Source: Loktanella atrilutea (lineage in GTDB: Bacteria > Pseudomonadota > Alphaproteobacteria > Rhodobacterales > Rhodobacteraceae). From it: a stretch of DNA of 64,000 nucleotides. Where the stretch lies: positions 744,001-808,000 of the forward strand of contig NZ_FQUE01000001.1 of assembly GCF_900128995.1 (NCBI RefSeq), written 5' to 3'. This document shows, piece by piece, positions 9,106 to 20,267 of this stretch. How positions within the stretch are numbered: the first letter of the stretch is position 1; each line of letters begins with the position of its first letter. The position numbers were made by a program, and so were the translations under genes. Under the pieces are notes generated by a model. It saw only the letters and a list, made by a program, of their open reading frames with translations, was not told where the DNA came from and ran no database searches.

Positions 9106-10142
9106 GCAAGCGCGCCGGTATAGCGCACGCCCGCACCCGTCGCCACGCGGCCGATGCGATGCACCGTCTCGCCCTCGGCCACCAGCAGGTCCGCCAGTGC
9201 ATCGGCCCGGTCCGCGGCCACGACCAGCACCATGCCGATCCCCGCGTTGAACGTCTTCAGCATCTCGGCCTCTGCCATGCCGCCCGCATCCCGCAGCCAG
9301 CCAAAGACCGGCGGCAGCGCCCAAGAGGACAGCTCGATCTCGCAGCCCAGATCGTCTGGCAATACGCGCGGCAGGTTCTCGGTCAGGCCGCCGCCGGTGA
9401 TATGGGCCAGCGCATGCACGCCGCCCGCCCGCACCGCCGCCAGCGCCGGTTTCACGTAAAGCCGCGTCGGCGTCAGCAGGGCGGCCCCCAGCGGTCCGTC
9501 AGCGAAGGGCGCCGCGTCGTGCCACGCAAGGCCAGAGGCTTCGACCACGCGCCGCACCAGCGAATAACCGTTGGAATGCACGCCATTGCTGGCGAGCCCC
9601 AACAACACATCGCCCGCCGCGACCCCTGCGGGCAGGTCCGCCCCGCGTTCCATCGCGCCCACGGCAAAGCCCGCAAGGTCGAAATCGCCGCCATGATACA
9701 TCCCGGGCATCTCCGCCGTCTCGCCGCCGATCAGCGCGCACCCCGAGGCTGCGCAGCCCGCGGCGATGCCCTCGATGATCCGCGTCGCGGCCTCCAGCTC
9801 CAGCTTGCCTGTCGCGAAATAGTCGAGGAAGAACAGCGGCTCTGCCCCCTGGCAGACCAGATCGTTGACGCACATGGCGACAAGATCGATGCCGATGGTA
9901 TCCACATTGCCGGTGTCGATCGCGATCCGCAGCTTGGTCCCCACGCCATCCGTCGCCGCCACAAGGATCGGGTCGTCATACCCCGCGGCCTTCAGGTCGA
10001 AAAGCGCGCCGAATCCGCCCAGACCGGCCATCGTGCCGGACCGCTGCGTGCGTTTCGCGGCGGGCTTGATCCGCTCGACCAGCGCATTGCCCGCGTCGAT
10101 GTCGACGCCCGCGGCGGCGTAGGTCAGTCCGTTCTGTGTCAT
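9102..10142 (-). CDS. purM: phosphoribosylformylglycinamidine cyclo-ligase (AIR synthase)
   Basis: Protein of 346 residues. It converts FGAM to AIR with ATP in purine synthesis. The characteristic segments are present: [26 protein letters not shown], the [25 protein letters not shown] block, and [11 protein letters not shown]. It is the first gene of a purM-purN unit. The 146 nt between it and the divergent gene at 10289 must hold its promoter; I saw no clear purine operator or riboswitch there. Confidence 0.96.
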   Translation of the reverse strand: MTQNGLTYAAAGVDIDAGNALVERIKPAAKRTQRSGTMAGLGGFGALFDLKAAGYDDPILVAATDGVGTKLRIAIDTGNVDTIGIDLVAMCVNDLVCQGAEPLFFLDYFATGKLELEAATRIIEGIAAGCAASGCALIGGETAEMPGMYHGGDFDLAGFAVGAMERGADLPAGVAAGDVLLGLASNGVHSNGYSLVRRVVEASGLAWHDAAPFADGPLGAALLTPTRLYVKPALAAVRAGGVHALAHITGGGLTENLPRVLPDDLGCEIELSSWALPPVFGWLRDAGGMAEAEMLKTFNAGIGMVLVVAADRADALADLLVAEGETVHRIGRVATGAGVRYTGALA

Positions 10143-10288
10143 GTGGCGATCCCCGTATCAGGCCCCGTTCCGGTGCCTGCGCGATACCTCAGGTCCGCGC
10201 TTGGTGCAACGGCGCAACACGTCAACGGCCTGCGCGAAAAACCGCTGAATGTGATGAAACCTTTCCGGCAAAGGCGGGTTAGGCTCGC

Positions 10289-10552
10289 ATGATGATACAC
10301 CGCATGTTTCCCCTGATCGCCCTGCTTGCCACCCCCGCCACGGCAGAGGTCGTGTCCATGGCCCCGATGCCGATGGACGACCTCTGGGTCGAGGTGCCGG
10401 TCGACGCGACCTTCACCCCTGGCCCGCCGACCTATGACGACATCGTCGCCATGGCCAACCTCGACGACGATCCTGCCGTCATTTCCGACCGCGAACGCGA
10501 GATGATCGCGCTGCTGTCGCAGGTCCTCGGATCGGCCCCGATCACCAACTGA
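10289..10552 (+). CDS. small exported protein, unknown function
   Basis: Protein of 87 residues with a short signal peptide (MIHRMFPLIALLATPATA) and a probable signal-peptidase site after ATA. The mature chain of about 67 residues is acidic, with a short central Pro-rich stretch (FTPGPPTYDDIVAMA). I do not recognise the family. It stands alone between the purM promoter and a tRNA gene. Confidence 0.6.
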   Translation: MMIHRMFPLIALLATPATAEVVSMAPMPMDDLWVEVPVDATFTPGPPTYDDIVAMANLDDDPAVISDREREMIALLSQVLGSAPITN

Positions 10553-10590
10553 CTTGACCCCGCCGATGCGGACGTTATGCCTGACACGGG

Positions 10591-10666
10591 GGGCCTGTAG
10601 CTCAACGGTTAGAGCAGGGCGCTCATAACGCCTTGGTTGCGGGTTCAAATCCTGCCGGGCCTACCA
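10591..10666 (+). tRNA. tRNA with CAU anticodon (elongator Met or, more likely, Ile2)
   Basis: A 76-nt cloverleaf: acceptor stem GGGCCTG/CGGGCCT with an encoded CCA, D arm GCTC...GAGC, anticodon stem GGGCG/CGCCT, loop CTCATAA with CAT at 10624-10626, and T loop TTCAAAT. It is not the initiator, because the anticodon stem lacks the three consecutive G-C pairs and the acceptor starts with a G-U pair. The GGGCCTGTAGCTCAA start resembles alphaproteobacterial tRNA-Ile2, whose C34 is changed to lysidine by TilS; elongator tRNA-Met cannot be excluded by eye. Confidence 0.92.
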
Positions 10667-10835
10667 ACCTCCCCACAAGACAACCGGCGACCCTGATGTG
10701 CAGTCACAGTCAGGTCTCGCAACGTCCTGAAAACCAGCCATCCCGCGCACCGCGGTCCATCCCGGCGCGATTGACGCCGGGGCCCCTCGCCGTCACCACC
10801 TCCCCCGACAGACCGGGTCCGCCACGGCGTCCCCC

Positions 10836-10863
10836 TTCTTCTCGTCAAAAATACCTCGGGGGC
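10836..10863 (+). repeat. dispersed repeat, second type
   Basis: The core CTCGTCAAAAATACCTCGGG is followed by a GGGGGCTGGCCCCC hairpin. It resembles the segments at 6189 and 19261. The stretch 10667-10904 between the two tRNA genes otherwise shows no gene. Confidence 0.5.
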
Positions 10864-10904
10864 GCGGGGGCTGGCCCCCGCCACTTCGGCGCGCTGCGGA
10901 AATG

Positions 10905-10981
<77 letters not shown>

Positions 10982-11031
10982 CTTGGTGCGTCTATAGCGG
11001 CGCGAAAACCGCGCCGCAACGCGAAAAGGCC

Positions 11032-12252
11032 TCAGGCGAAAAGTTCGTGGCACAGCTCCAGCGCGTCGACCAGCGCATCGACCTCGGCCGTGGTGTTGTA
11101 GACGCCGAAGGACGCGCGGCAGGTCGCCGTCAGCCCCAGGTGATCCATCAACGGCATCGCGCAATGGGCACCGGCGCGCACGGCCACGCCCTTCTTGTCC
11201 AGCACGGTCGAGATGTCGTGCGCATGCGCGGGCCCGTCCAGCGTGAAGCTGAAGATCGCGCCCTTGCCCGGCGCGTTGCCCTGCACCTGCAGCCAGTTCA
11301 GCCCGTGCAGCCGGTCCTGCGCGTAGTCGCGCAAGCCAGCCTCGTGCGCCGCGATGTTGTCCATGCCGACGTCCATCATCCAGTCCAGCGCGACGCCAAG
11401 GCCCACCGTCTGCACGATCCCCGGGGTGCCGGCCTCGAACTTCATCGGGGCGTCGTTGTAGGTCACCGCATCGCGGCCGACCTCTCGGATCATGTCGCCG
11501 CCGCCAAGGAAGGGCCGCATCTCCCTCATCCGGTCCGGATGCACGAAGATCGCCCCGGATCCGCTTGGCCCGTATAACTTATGTCCCGTGATGGCATAGA
11601 AGTCGCAGCCGATGTCCTGCACATCGACCGGCAGGTGCACCGCAGCCTGAGAGCCGTCGACCAGCACCGGCACGCCCTTGGCATGGGCGCCCGCACAGAT
11701 CGCCTTCACGTCCACCAGCGTGCCCAGGACGTTCGACATCTGCGTGACGGCGACCAGCTTGGTCTTCGGCCCGATCGCATCGATCACCGCCTGCGGGTCG
11801 AGCGATCCGTCGGCGGCGGTGTCCACCCATTTCAGCACCACGCCCTGCCGCTCGCGCAGGAAATGCCAGGGCACGATATTGGCGTGGTGCTCCATGATCG
11901 ACAGCACGATCTCGTCGCCCGCTTCCATCCGCGGCGCGGCCCAGCCATAGCTGACCATGTTGATGCCCTCGGTCGTGCCGGAATTCAGGATGATGTCATC
12001 CTCCGACCCCGCGTTCAGGAACCGCGCGATCTTGCCACGCACGCCTTCGTAATGATCGGTCGCCACATTCGAAAGGTAATGCAAGCCACGGTGAACATTG
12101 GCATATTCGCTTTCGTACATCCGCGTCATCGCGTCGATCACCACGCGCGGCTTCTGGGCAGAGGCACCGTTGTCGAGGTAGACCAGCGGCTTGCCGTTGA
12201 CCTCTCGCCCAAGGATCGGGAATTGCGCGCGGATCGCGTCCACATCGAACAT
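11032..12252 (-). CDS. sufS: cysteine desulfurase SufS
   Basis: Protein of 406 residues, a PLP enzyme of the group II desulfurases. The PLP lysine lies in [12 protein letters not shown], and the catalytic cysteine in [11 protein letters not shown] near the C-terminus. It removes sulfur from L-cysteine and hands it to SufE. It is the last gene of the suf operon. Its ATG overlaps the stop of the upstream YIP1 gene by one base (TGATG). Confidence 0.96.
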   Translation of the reverse strand: MFDVDAIRAQFPILGREVNGKPLVYLDNGASAQKPRVVIDAMTRMYESEYANVHRGLHYLSNVATDHYEGVRGKIARFLNAGSEDDIILNSGTTEGINMVSYGWAAPRMEAGDEIVLSIMEHHANIVPWHFLRERQGVVLKWVDTAADGSLDPQAVIDAIGPKTKLVAVTQMSNVLGTLVDVKAICAGAHAKGVPVLVDGSQAAVHLPVDVQDIGCDFYAITGHKLYGPSGSGAIFVHPDRMREMRPFLGGGDMIREVGRDAVTYNDAPMKFEAGTPGIVQTVGLGVALDWMMDVGMDNIAAHEAGLRDYAQDRLHGLNWLQVQGNAPGKGAIFSFTLDGPAHAHDISTVLDKKGVAVRAGAHCAMPLMDHLGLTATCRASFGVYNTTAEVDALVDALELCHELFA

Positions 12253-12821
12253 CAGAGGGTGCCTCCTTGCAGGGTCACGCCGATCAGGGCCAGCAGCAGC
12301 GCCAGCCCGAAGGATATGCCAAGCACGCCGATCACGACGGTGCCCAGCGATTTCAGCAGACTGTCGAACCCATGCAGCACGTTCACGAGGTGCAGCAGCG
12401 CAAAGACCAGCCACGCCAGACCGGCCAGCGTCACGATCCCCGCCAGCGGCGGGAACAGCAGCAGGGCCAGGGTCTGCACGATCTGGATCACCAATGCCAT
12501 GGCCTGCCACCAGACGACCAGCAGGATCGCCGCGGCAAAAGCGCCCTGTCCGCCGATCATCCGCCCCGTCCAGTAGATCGCGGCGATCATCATCAGCAGC
12601 GACGACCCGAGGATGACGCACAGCATGAAGGGGCTGGCGCCGACCATTGCCGCCTCTGCCGGCGACAGGAACAGGCCCAGTTGCAGCACCAGCACCGATG
12701 CTACGGTGACCAGCGCCGCCATCTGCCACAGCACGCCCCCCGGCAGCGCCGTCCGCGTCAGCGCGCGGGCGGTCCCCGCCGGGTCGCGGAACGATCCCCC
12801 TATGAAGGCCCCGGGCGTCAC
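12252..12821 (-). CDS. YIP1-family membrane protein (second of a pair)
   Basis: Protein of 189 residues with about five hydrophobic segments (around 33-55, 63-85, 97-120, 123-150 and 158-185), resembling the YIP1 family. No function is known for these proteins in Fe-S assembly. The start is GTG 12821, whose GTGA overlaps the stop of the preceding YIP1 gene; a longer frame upstream would read through that gene. It lies between sufD and sufS in an operon with no gaps. Confidence 0.8.
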   Translation of the reverse strand: MTPGAFIGGSFRDPAGTARALTRTALPGGVLWQMAALVTVASVLVLQLGLFLSPAEAAMVGASPFMLCVILGSSLLMMIAAIYWTGRMIGGQGAFAAAILLVVWWQAMALVIQIVQTLALLLFPPLAGIVTLAGLAWLVFALLHLVNVLHGFDSLLKSLGTVVIGVLGISFGLALLLALIGVTLQGGTL

Positions 12822-13315
12822 GCCTCGGCCTCGCGCAGGGATTGCAGCCAGATCACGGCAAAGGCCACGATCCAGAACGCGCCGACCAGATGCGTCCCCG
12901 CCACCTGCCCCAGAAATCCGGCCATCAGGCCATAAAGCAGCAGCACCGGCACGCTCGCCAGCAGCGACCAGAACAGCGCCAGCCGGGCAGAGTAGAACGT
13001 CCCCTGCCCGCGAAACGCTTTCGCGACCAGATGGCTGATCGCCGCCAGAGCATAGAGCGCCAGCGGCCAGATCGTCAGCCAGGCGAAAAGCTCGTAGGTC
13101 ATCAGCTGCCCGATCTCGCGCGGCTCCACCCCCGGGGCAAGGTCGAACCCCGCCGCCGTGCGCGCCAGCCGCGGCCATTGCGCGACGAAGACCAGCAGGC
13201 AGAACACGATGAGGTAGGCCAGCGCCCGGTCCTCCCGCTTGCCCTGTGCCAGCAGGTCGCGCATGACGGCGCGCGGTCCGCGCCAGGTGCGGACGATGTC
13301 AGCCGTGACCGCCAT
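12818..13315 (-). CDS. YIP1-family membrane protein (first of a pair)
   Basis: Protein of 165 residues with a charged N-terminal segment (about 30 residues) followed by four hydrophobic helices (about 33-50, 73-95, 108-130, 138-158). It looks like a divergent sibling of the downstream membrane protein, though identity is low. Both are embedded in the suf operon with overlapping start and stop codons, so their levels should follow SufB/C/D. Their role there is unknown. Confidence 0.78.
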   Translation of the reverse strand: MAVTADIVRTWRGPRAVMRDLLAQGKREDRALAYLIVFCLLVFVAQWPRLARTAAGFDLAPGVEPREIGQLMTYELFAWLTIWPLALYALAAISHLVAKAFRGQGTFYSARLALFWSLLASVPVLLLYGLMAGFLGQVAGTHLVGAFWIVAFAVIWLQSLREAEA

Positions 13316-14594
13316 CAGTGCTGGTGACGGTCCAGCCAGCCCGCCAGCCGGTCGCGCAGATCGTCTGCAAGGCTCTCGTCCGCGATCTCCTGCAGCGCTT
13401 CGGCGAGGAACGACAGGGTCAGCAGAGTCGTCGCCGTCTTCTCCGGCACGCCGCGGGACCGCAGGTAGAACAGCGCATCCTCGTCGATCGCGCCAGAGGT
13501 GCTGCCGTGCGAACAGGCCACATCATCGGCATAGATCTCCAGTTCCGGCTTGGCGAGGAACTGGCTGTCGCCGTCCAGCAGCAGCGACTGGCTGATCTGA
13601 TAGCCGTCGGTCTTCTGCGCGCCGTGCTTCACCAGGATCTTGCCCTGAAACACGCCAACGGCACCGTTGCGCAGCACCTTCTTGAACACCTGCCGGCTCT
13701 CGCAGCCAACCGCGTCATGGGTGATGAACACCGTGTCGTCGTGGTGGAAATCCTCGCCATCGCCGACGCAGGCCCCTGCGACATGCGCCGTGGCATCGTC
13801 GCCCAGGATCTCCATGATGCAGTCGTTGCGGGTCAGCGCACCGTTCACCGACAGGGTGAAGGACTTGAAGGTCGCTTCCGCCCCGATCCGGGCAAACGTG
13901 TGGGTGTTCATGCGGCGGCCATGGTCGCGGCCCTGCGCGCGGACATGGTGGAACGCGGCACCGTCGGCCACATCGACCTCCATGTTCGAGGCAAACCGCG
14001 CCGCCCCGGCGCCGCTTTCCAGCAGCGTCACGACAGCACCCGCGTCCAGCTTCACCACATGATGCAACGCCACGTCGGCCCCTGCGTCCTTGCGGTCATA
14101 GCGCAGATGGATCATCCCTGCCTGCCCGGTCACGTGGATCAGCAGCCCGTCCGTCGCCGTGGCCGTGGTCAGCGCCGCCAGGGGACGCTCCACCGGTTGC
14201 TGCCCACGCTCTTCCAGCGTGCCCAGCAGGTCGGCGGCCCAGGTCAGGTCCTGCGCCTGCGCCAGCCGCGTGATCGTCACGCCGGCGGCCGACAGATCGT
14301 CAGAGGCACCTTCGTCGAAGACTCCGTCCACGAAGACCACCCGCAGGGCGTCGGCCCCGGAAAACTCCGGGTCTTCTTCGACCTCCAGCACATCGGCCGT
14401 GATCGCAGCCGCGTCGGTCAGCGTCGTCGGATCGGTGAACCGCCAGTACTCGTCGCGCCGCGCCGGCAGCCCCACGGCCGCCACGCGCCCCAGCGCCGCC
14501 TTGCGCGCCTTGGTCAGCCACGCAGGCCCTTCGGGCAGCATGACGCCCTCCAGCCGCGCGTCCGTCGCGTCCTGTTTGCGTTGCGGCAGGGCCA

Positions 14595-14595
<1 letters not shown>
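13315..14595 (-). CDS. sufD: Fe-S cluster assembly protein SufD
   Basis: Protein of 426 residues, the SufB-like partner that forms the SufBC2D scaffold. Typical segments are PARRDEYWRFTDP near residue 50, the beta-helix core, and the C-terminal YADDVACSHGSTSGAIDEDALFYLRSRG block with its conserved His. Its ATG and stop codon overlap the neighbours sufC and YIP1 by a base. Confidence 0.94.
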
Positions 14596-15350
<755 letters not shown>

Positions 15351-15362
15351 GACTTCTTCCTT

Positions 15363-15701
15363 CTATCCTTTGAACACCATGGCTGCCCCGCACGCCATCA
15401 GCGCGAAACCACCCAGCGTCATCCAACTCACGCCTTCCTTCAACCAGAAGACAGAGAACCCCGTGAAGACCACCAGCGTGATGACCTCCTGCATCGTCTT
15501 CAGCTGCGCCGCCGAATAGACCGTGTGACCGATCCGGTTCGCCGGCACCGCCAGCCAGTACTCGAAGAACGCGATCCCCCAGCTGACCAGCACGACGACC
15601 CACAACGCCTGCGCCGGAAACTTCAGATGCCCGTACCACGCGAAGGTCATGAAGACGTTCGACGCGACCAGCATCAGCACCGGCAGGACGTAGGGCGTCA
15701 C
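15363..15701 (-). CDS. DMT-family small membrane protein (DUF486)
   Basis: Protein of 112 residues with four predicted membrane helices, matching the DUF486 / DMT family pattern (start MTPYVLPVLMLVASNVFMTFAWYG interrupted by charged turns; central SWGIAFFEYWLAVPANRIG). The family is related to small drug/metabolite transporters, with no proven substrate. It sits inside the suf operon between the YbjQ-like gene and sufC, 12 nt from sufC. Confidence 0.88.
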   Translation of the reverse strand: MTPYVLPVLMLVASNVFMTFAWYGHLKFPAQALWVVVLVSWGIAFFEYWLAVPANRIGHTVYSAAQLKTMQEVITLVVFTGFSVFWLKEGVSWMTLGGFALMACGAAMVFKG

Positions 15702-15714
15702 CGCAGAACGCGCC

Positions 15715-16025
15715 TCATCCCAGCACCACCGCGGTGCCAGAGACCGAGACCATCAGCATCGTGTCGCCGACGACCTCGTAATCGATATCCACGCCGACGA
15801 CCGCATTGGCCCCCATCTTGGCGGCCTCGTCCTGCAACTCGCCCATCGCGGCCTCCCGCGCATCGCGCAGCTTCGTCTCGTAAGCCCCTGACCGGCCACC
15901 GACAAAATCGGTGACCTGCGCAAAGAAATCGCGCACCACGTTGGCGCCCATGATCGCCTCGCCGACCACAATCCCCTTGTAGTCGCGGATCGGACGACCC
16001 TCGACGGTGGGTGTCGTCGTGACGA

Positions 16026-16029
<4 letters not shown>
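15715..16029 (-). CDS. YbjQ/UPF0145 family (DUF74) protein
   Basis: Protein of 104 residues. It shows the family start [19 protein letters not shown] and the [15 protein letters not shown] and [14 protein letters not shown] segments. The fold forms pentamers, and the group has been called heavy-metal-binding by annotation, without firm proof. Start ATG 16029 overlaps the sufB stop (ATGA), so translation is coupled to sufB. Confidence 0.9.
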
Positions 16030-17549
<1,520 letters not shown>

Positions 17550-17570
17550 TTTACTCACCTCTCTCGGCAC

Positions 17571-18611
17571 TCACGCCGCCATCATCCGTCTGGCCCTGGC
17601 ACACCATGCATCCGCAAAGGCCATGACCTCGTCTTCCGTCGTCTCCAGCCCCAGCGACACGCGCAGCGCGCAGCGGGCCTGATCGTCACCGTATCCCAGC
17701 GCCGTCAGCACCGGCGATGTGCGGACCTTGCCGCTGGAACAGGCGGACCCCGCGGACACCGCGAAACCCGCCAGATCCATCGCCATCACCTGCGTCTCGC
17801 CCCGCCAGCCGGGACAGATCATGCAGCTGGTATTGGGCAACCGATCGACATCATTCCCGACAAAAATAGTCTGCGGCACGGCATCCGCAACCGCTTCTTC
17901 TAGAATATTTCTAAGTTGCGCAACCCGCGACCAGCGCCCGGCGGCCAGATCGTCCTGCGCCGCCGCCGCCGCCGCCGACATGCCGGCGATCGCCACGATG
18001 TTCTCGGTTCCCGACCGCCGCCCCATCTCCTGCCCGCCACCGCGCAACCGGGCGGTCACGTCAAAGCCCTGCGGCACCACCAGCGCGCCCACGCCCTTCG
18101 GCCCGCCGAACTTGTGAGCGGACAGAAAGACCTGCTCCACTCCGGCCCAGGCATAGGAAAAGGCGACGCGGCCAAAGCCCTGCGTGATGTCGCTCACCGC
18201 CAGCCCCTCGGGCAGCGCCTGCAGGATCCCGGTCTCGGAATTGGCAAGCTGCACCACGGACCGGGCGGGATCGGTCACGACGACGCGCCCCCCCGCCACG
18301 GGCAGATCGCAGTCGACCCAGGCCCGCACCGCTTCATGCTCCAGGTCCGACCCATGCAACCCGCGCCCCGCCAGCGCCAGCGCCGCCGCCTCCGTCGCCC
18401 CCGACACGAAGACGACATCCGCCCCGGAGGCGCCCACCGCCTCCGCCACCGTGGCCCGCGACCGCTCCAGCAGCGCCTTCGCCGCCCGCCCCTCGCCGTG
18501 CACCGAACTGGGGTTGCCCACCACGTCCATCGCCGCGATCATCGCCGCCCGCGCCTCCGCCCTCACGGGCGTCGTTGCATTATGATCCAGATAGATCCGG
18601 CTCACGGCCAC
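17571..18611 (-). CDS. cysteine desulfurase, IscS/NifS-like (second desulfurase of the operon)
   Basis: Protein of 346 residues, a PLP enzyme of the group I type. It begins YLDHNATTPVR, the PLP lysine is in LSAHKFGGPKGVG, and the catalytic cysteine is in GSACSSGKV. At 346 residues it is shorter than E. coli IscS. It is the second gene of the iscR-suf operon, so this operon encodes two different desulfurases. GTG 18605 is an alternative start. An Irr-box-like palindrome lies inside the coding region at 17899. Confidence 0.93.
   Translation of the reverse strand: MAVSRIYLDHNATTPVRAEARAAMIAAMDVVGNPSSVHGEGRAAKALLERSRATVAEAVGASGADVVFVSGATEAAALALAGRGLHGSDLEHEAVRAWVDCDLPVAGGRVVVTDPARSVVQLANSETGILQALPEGLAVSDITQGFGRVAFSYAWAGVEQVFLSAHKFGGPKGVGALVVPQGFDVTARLRGGGQEMGRRSGTENIVAIAGMSAAAAAAQDDLAAGRWSRVAQLRNILEEAVADAVPQTIFVGNDVDRLPNTSCMICPGWRGETQVMAMDLAGFAVSAGSACSSGKVRTSPVLTALGYGDDQARCALRVSLGLETTEDEVMAFADAWCARARRMMAA
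17899..17915. promoter_or_regulatory. Irr-box-like palindrome inside the desulfurase gene
   Basis: TCTAGAATATTTCTAAG differs at two positions from the alphaproteobacterial Irr/ICE consensus TTTAGAA-N3-TTCTAAA. It lies 350 nt upstream of sufB and could control an internal promoter, or it may be a chance match. Confidence 0.4.
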
Positions 18612-18615
18612 AGGT

Positions 18616-18650
18616 CCTCGCTTTTTCCATAAATACTCCGGGGGAGGCCC
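18616..18650 (+). repeat. dispersed intergenic repeat, copy 2
   Basis: CCTCGCTTTTTCCATAAATA and the following CTCCGGGGGAGGCCC lie in the 72-nt gap between iscR and the desulfurase gene. It is followed by a hairpin of GGGGGC and GCCCCC. Confidence 0.6.
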
Positions 18651-18683
18651 TTCAGGGCCGGGGGCAGCGCCCCCTGCGACATC

Positions 18684-19142
18684 TCACTCATCGACCACCT
18701 CGAACAGGGCGGGCACCGCCGGACAGGGGGCCATGGCATTGCCCACCACGTCGCTCAGCCGCGTCTGGTGCAGAAAGACATAGACATGCGCGCTCAGCCC
18801 CTCCCACAGCCGATTGGTCAGCGACTGGGCGCGGCTGCCCGATGCCCCGCCAGAGGCGCCGGCCCCCTTGTGCATGGCACTCACCGTCTCGTCCACGGCA
18901 CCGAGGATGTCGGCCACCCTGATCTCTGCCGCGGGACGCGACAGGCGGTAGCCGCCGCCGGGGCCGCGCACGGATTCGACCAGCCCCTCGCGCCGCAGCT
19001 TCACGAACAGCTGTTCGAGATAGGGCAGGCTCACGTCCTGACGGCGCGCGATCTCCGTCAGGCTGACCAGCGTCCCGTCCGGTTGCAGGGCCAGATCGGC
19101 CAGCGCCACCATCGCATAGCGTCCCTTGGTGCTCAATTTCAT
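18684..19142 (-). CDS. iscR: Rrf2-family regulator IscR, lacking the usual cluster cysteines
   Basis: Protein of 152 residues with an N-terminal winged helix (MKLSTKGRYAMVALADLAL...), the wing GPGGGYRLSRP, and the helix ILGAVDETVSAM. The stretch after it (HKGAGASGGASGSRAQ) replaces the three cysteines that hold the [2Fe-2S] cluster in E. coli IscR; the only Cys is Cys140. The IscR of Rhodobacter sphaeroides is likewise known to lack the three cysteines and still bind a cluster, acting as a repressor of Fe-S genes. It heads the suf operon and probably represses it. A GGAGGG Shine-Dalgarno lies 8 nt before the ATG. Confidence 0.9.
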   Translation of the reverse strand: MKLSTKGRYAMVALADLALQPDGTLVSLTEIARRQDVSLPYLEQLFVKLRREGLVESVRGPGGGYRLSRPAAEIRVADILGAVDETVSAMHKGAGASGGASGSRAQSLTNRLWEGLSAHVYVFLHQTRLSDVVGNAMAPCPAVPALFEVVDE

Positions 19143-19233
19143 CGCAAATGCCCTCCAACCGCCATAAACATTGACGAAGCCGCGCGGCCTGATTAGGTCA
19201 CGGCCAATCCCCTCGCCCGGCACGCCGTGCGAA

Positions 19234-19250
19234 TTTAGAATCTTTCTAAG
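19234..19250. promoter_or_regulatory. putative Irr box (iron control element) in the iscR promoter region
   Basis: TTTAGAATCTTTCTAAG matches the consensus TTTAGAA-N3-TTCTAAA at all but the last base. It lies 92 nt upstream of iscR and 55 nt upstream of the divergent hydrolase gene. Irr in alphaproteobacteria represses iron-using genes when haem or iron is short, so a site at the head of the suf operon makes sense. Confidence 0.6.
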
Positions 19251-19260
19251 GTGCCCGAGC

Positions 19261-19285
19261 GTTTTCGTCAAGAATACCTCTCGCC
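19261..19285 (+). repeat. dispersed repeat, second type
   Basis: GTTTTCGTCAAGAATACCTC resembles the segments at 6189 and 10836. It lies just upstream of the hydrolase start, overlapping its 5' untranslated region. Confidence 0.4.
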
Positions 19286-19304
19286 CGCAGCAGATGGAAC
19301 GTTC

Positions 19305-19958
19305 ATGCCCGAAGTCATCTTTCCCGGTCCCGAAGGCCGCCTCGAAGGCCGCTATCACCCGCAAAAAGACCGTGACGCGCCCATTGCCATCGTGCTGCAT
19401 CCGCATCCGCAGTTCGGCGGCACGATGAACAACAAGGTCGTCTACAACCTGCATTACGCCTTCTACAACATGGGCTTCACCGTGCTGCGGTTCAACTTCC
19501 GCGGCGTGGGCCGGAGCCAGGGCGAATACGACCAGGGCATCGGGGAACTCTCCGACGCCGCCTCCGCCCTCGACTACCTGCAGTCGATGAACAACAACGC
19601 CAAGCATTGTTGGGTCGCCGGTTTCTCCTTCGGGGCCTGGATCGGCATGCAGCTTCTGATGCGCCGGCCCGAGATCACGGGCTTCATCTCCGTCTCGCCG
19701 CCCGCCAACATGTACGACTTCAGCTTCCTCGCCCCCTGCCCGGCCTCGGGCCTCATCATCAACGGCGCCGCCGACCGCGTGGCGCCGCCCGCCGATACGG
19801 TCAGCCTCGTGAACAAGCTGCACGACCAGAAGGGCATCACCATCACGCACGAGGAAGTGCCCGGCGCCGGCCATTTCTTCGAGGATCCGCACATGGACCC
19901 GATGATCGGCAGCGTGAAGTCCTACGTCCGCCGCCGCCTGACCGAAAGCACCCGGTAA
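19305..19958 (+). CDS. alpha/beta hydrolase (dienelactone-hydrolase-like)
   Basis: Protein of 217 residues. The oxyanion region is VLHPHPQFGGTMNNK, the nucleophile elbow is GFSFGAW (Ser108), and the C-terminal His is in PGAGHFFEDP. The block FNFRGVGRSQG is typical of a small bacterial hydrolase group whose substrate is unknown. Start ATG 19305 fits the family start MPEVIFPGPEGRLEG. It is divergent from iscR and shares the regulatory region with the putative Irr box. Confidence 0.88.
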   Translation: MPEVIFPGPEGRLEGRYHPQKDRDAPIAIVLHPHPQFGGTMNNKVVYNLHYAFYNMGFTVLRFNFRGVGRSQGEYDQGIGELSDAASALDYLQSMNNNAKHCWVAGFSFGAWIGMQLLMRRPEITGFISVSPPANMYDFSFLAPCPASGLIINGAADRVAPPADTVSLVNKLHDQKGITITHEEVPGAGHFFEDPHMDPMIGSVKSYVRRRLTESTR

Positions 19959-19963
19959 GCCCC

Positions 19964-20182
19964 ATGTCCTACGTCGACGACGTCGCCCTCGACCTTGCGC
20001 AACTGGCCCTCGCCGATGCGGAACGCACCGGCGACGACAAGATCGTCGACCAGATCGGCGAATTGCTTGGCGCGTCGTCGCAGACGCTGCAGGAAAGCTA
20101 CCTCACCTTCGTCCGCATCCGCCGGGCAGAGGCGCGGGCGCGTCAGATCCTGACCGCCCGGGCCGCGAAACCGGCCGGTTGA
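19964..20182 (+). CDS. small conserved hypothetical protein (72 aa)
   Basis: Protein of 72 residues starting MSYVDDVALDLAQLALADAE, rich in Ala, Asp, Leu and Arg, and likely all helical. ATG 19964 lies 5 nt after the hydrolase stop, so it is probably translated from the same message. The RRAEARARQIL segment gives a basic end. I do not recognise a family. Confidence 0.65.
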   Translation: MSYVDDVALDLAQLALADAERTGDDKIVDQIGELLGASSQTLQESYLTFVRIRRAEARARQILTARAAKPAG

Positions 20183-20226
20183 CGCTCAGTGCGGTCCGGT
20201 TAAGGGGTCGTGAAATATAACATAAT

Positions 20227-20246
20227 ATGTTTCGCATGCGAAACAT
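20227..20246. promoter_or_regulatory. perfect 20-bp palindrome, putative operator
   Basis: ATGTTTCGCATGCGAAACAT is an exact inverted repeat in an A/T-rich stretch that looks like a promoter (ATATAACATAAT just before it). It ends 21 nt upstream of the HD-domain gene start. A dimeric repressor is the likely ligand; I cannot name it. Confidence 0.7.
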
Positions 20247-20267
20247 TTGCTTTTTGAAATGTATTTC

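Noticed and set aside
10591-10666. Initiator tRNA-fMet
   Set aside because: The anticodon stem lacks the three consecutive G-C pairs and position 1-72 is G-U rather than a C-A mismatch.
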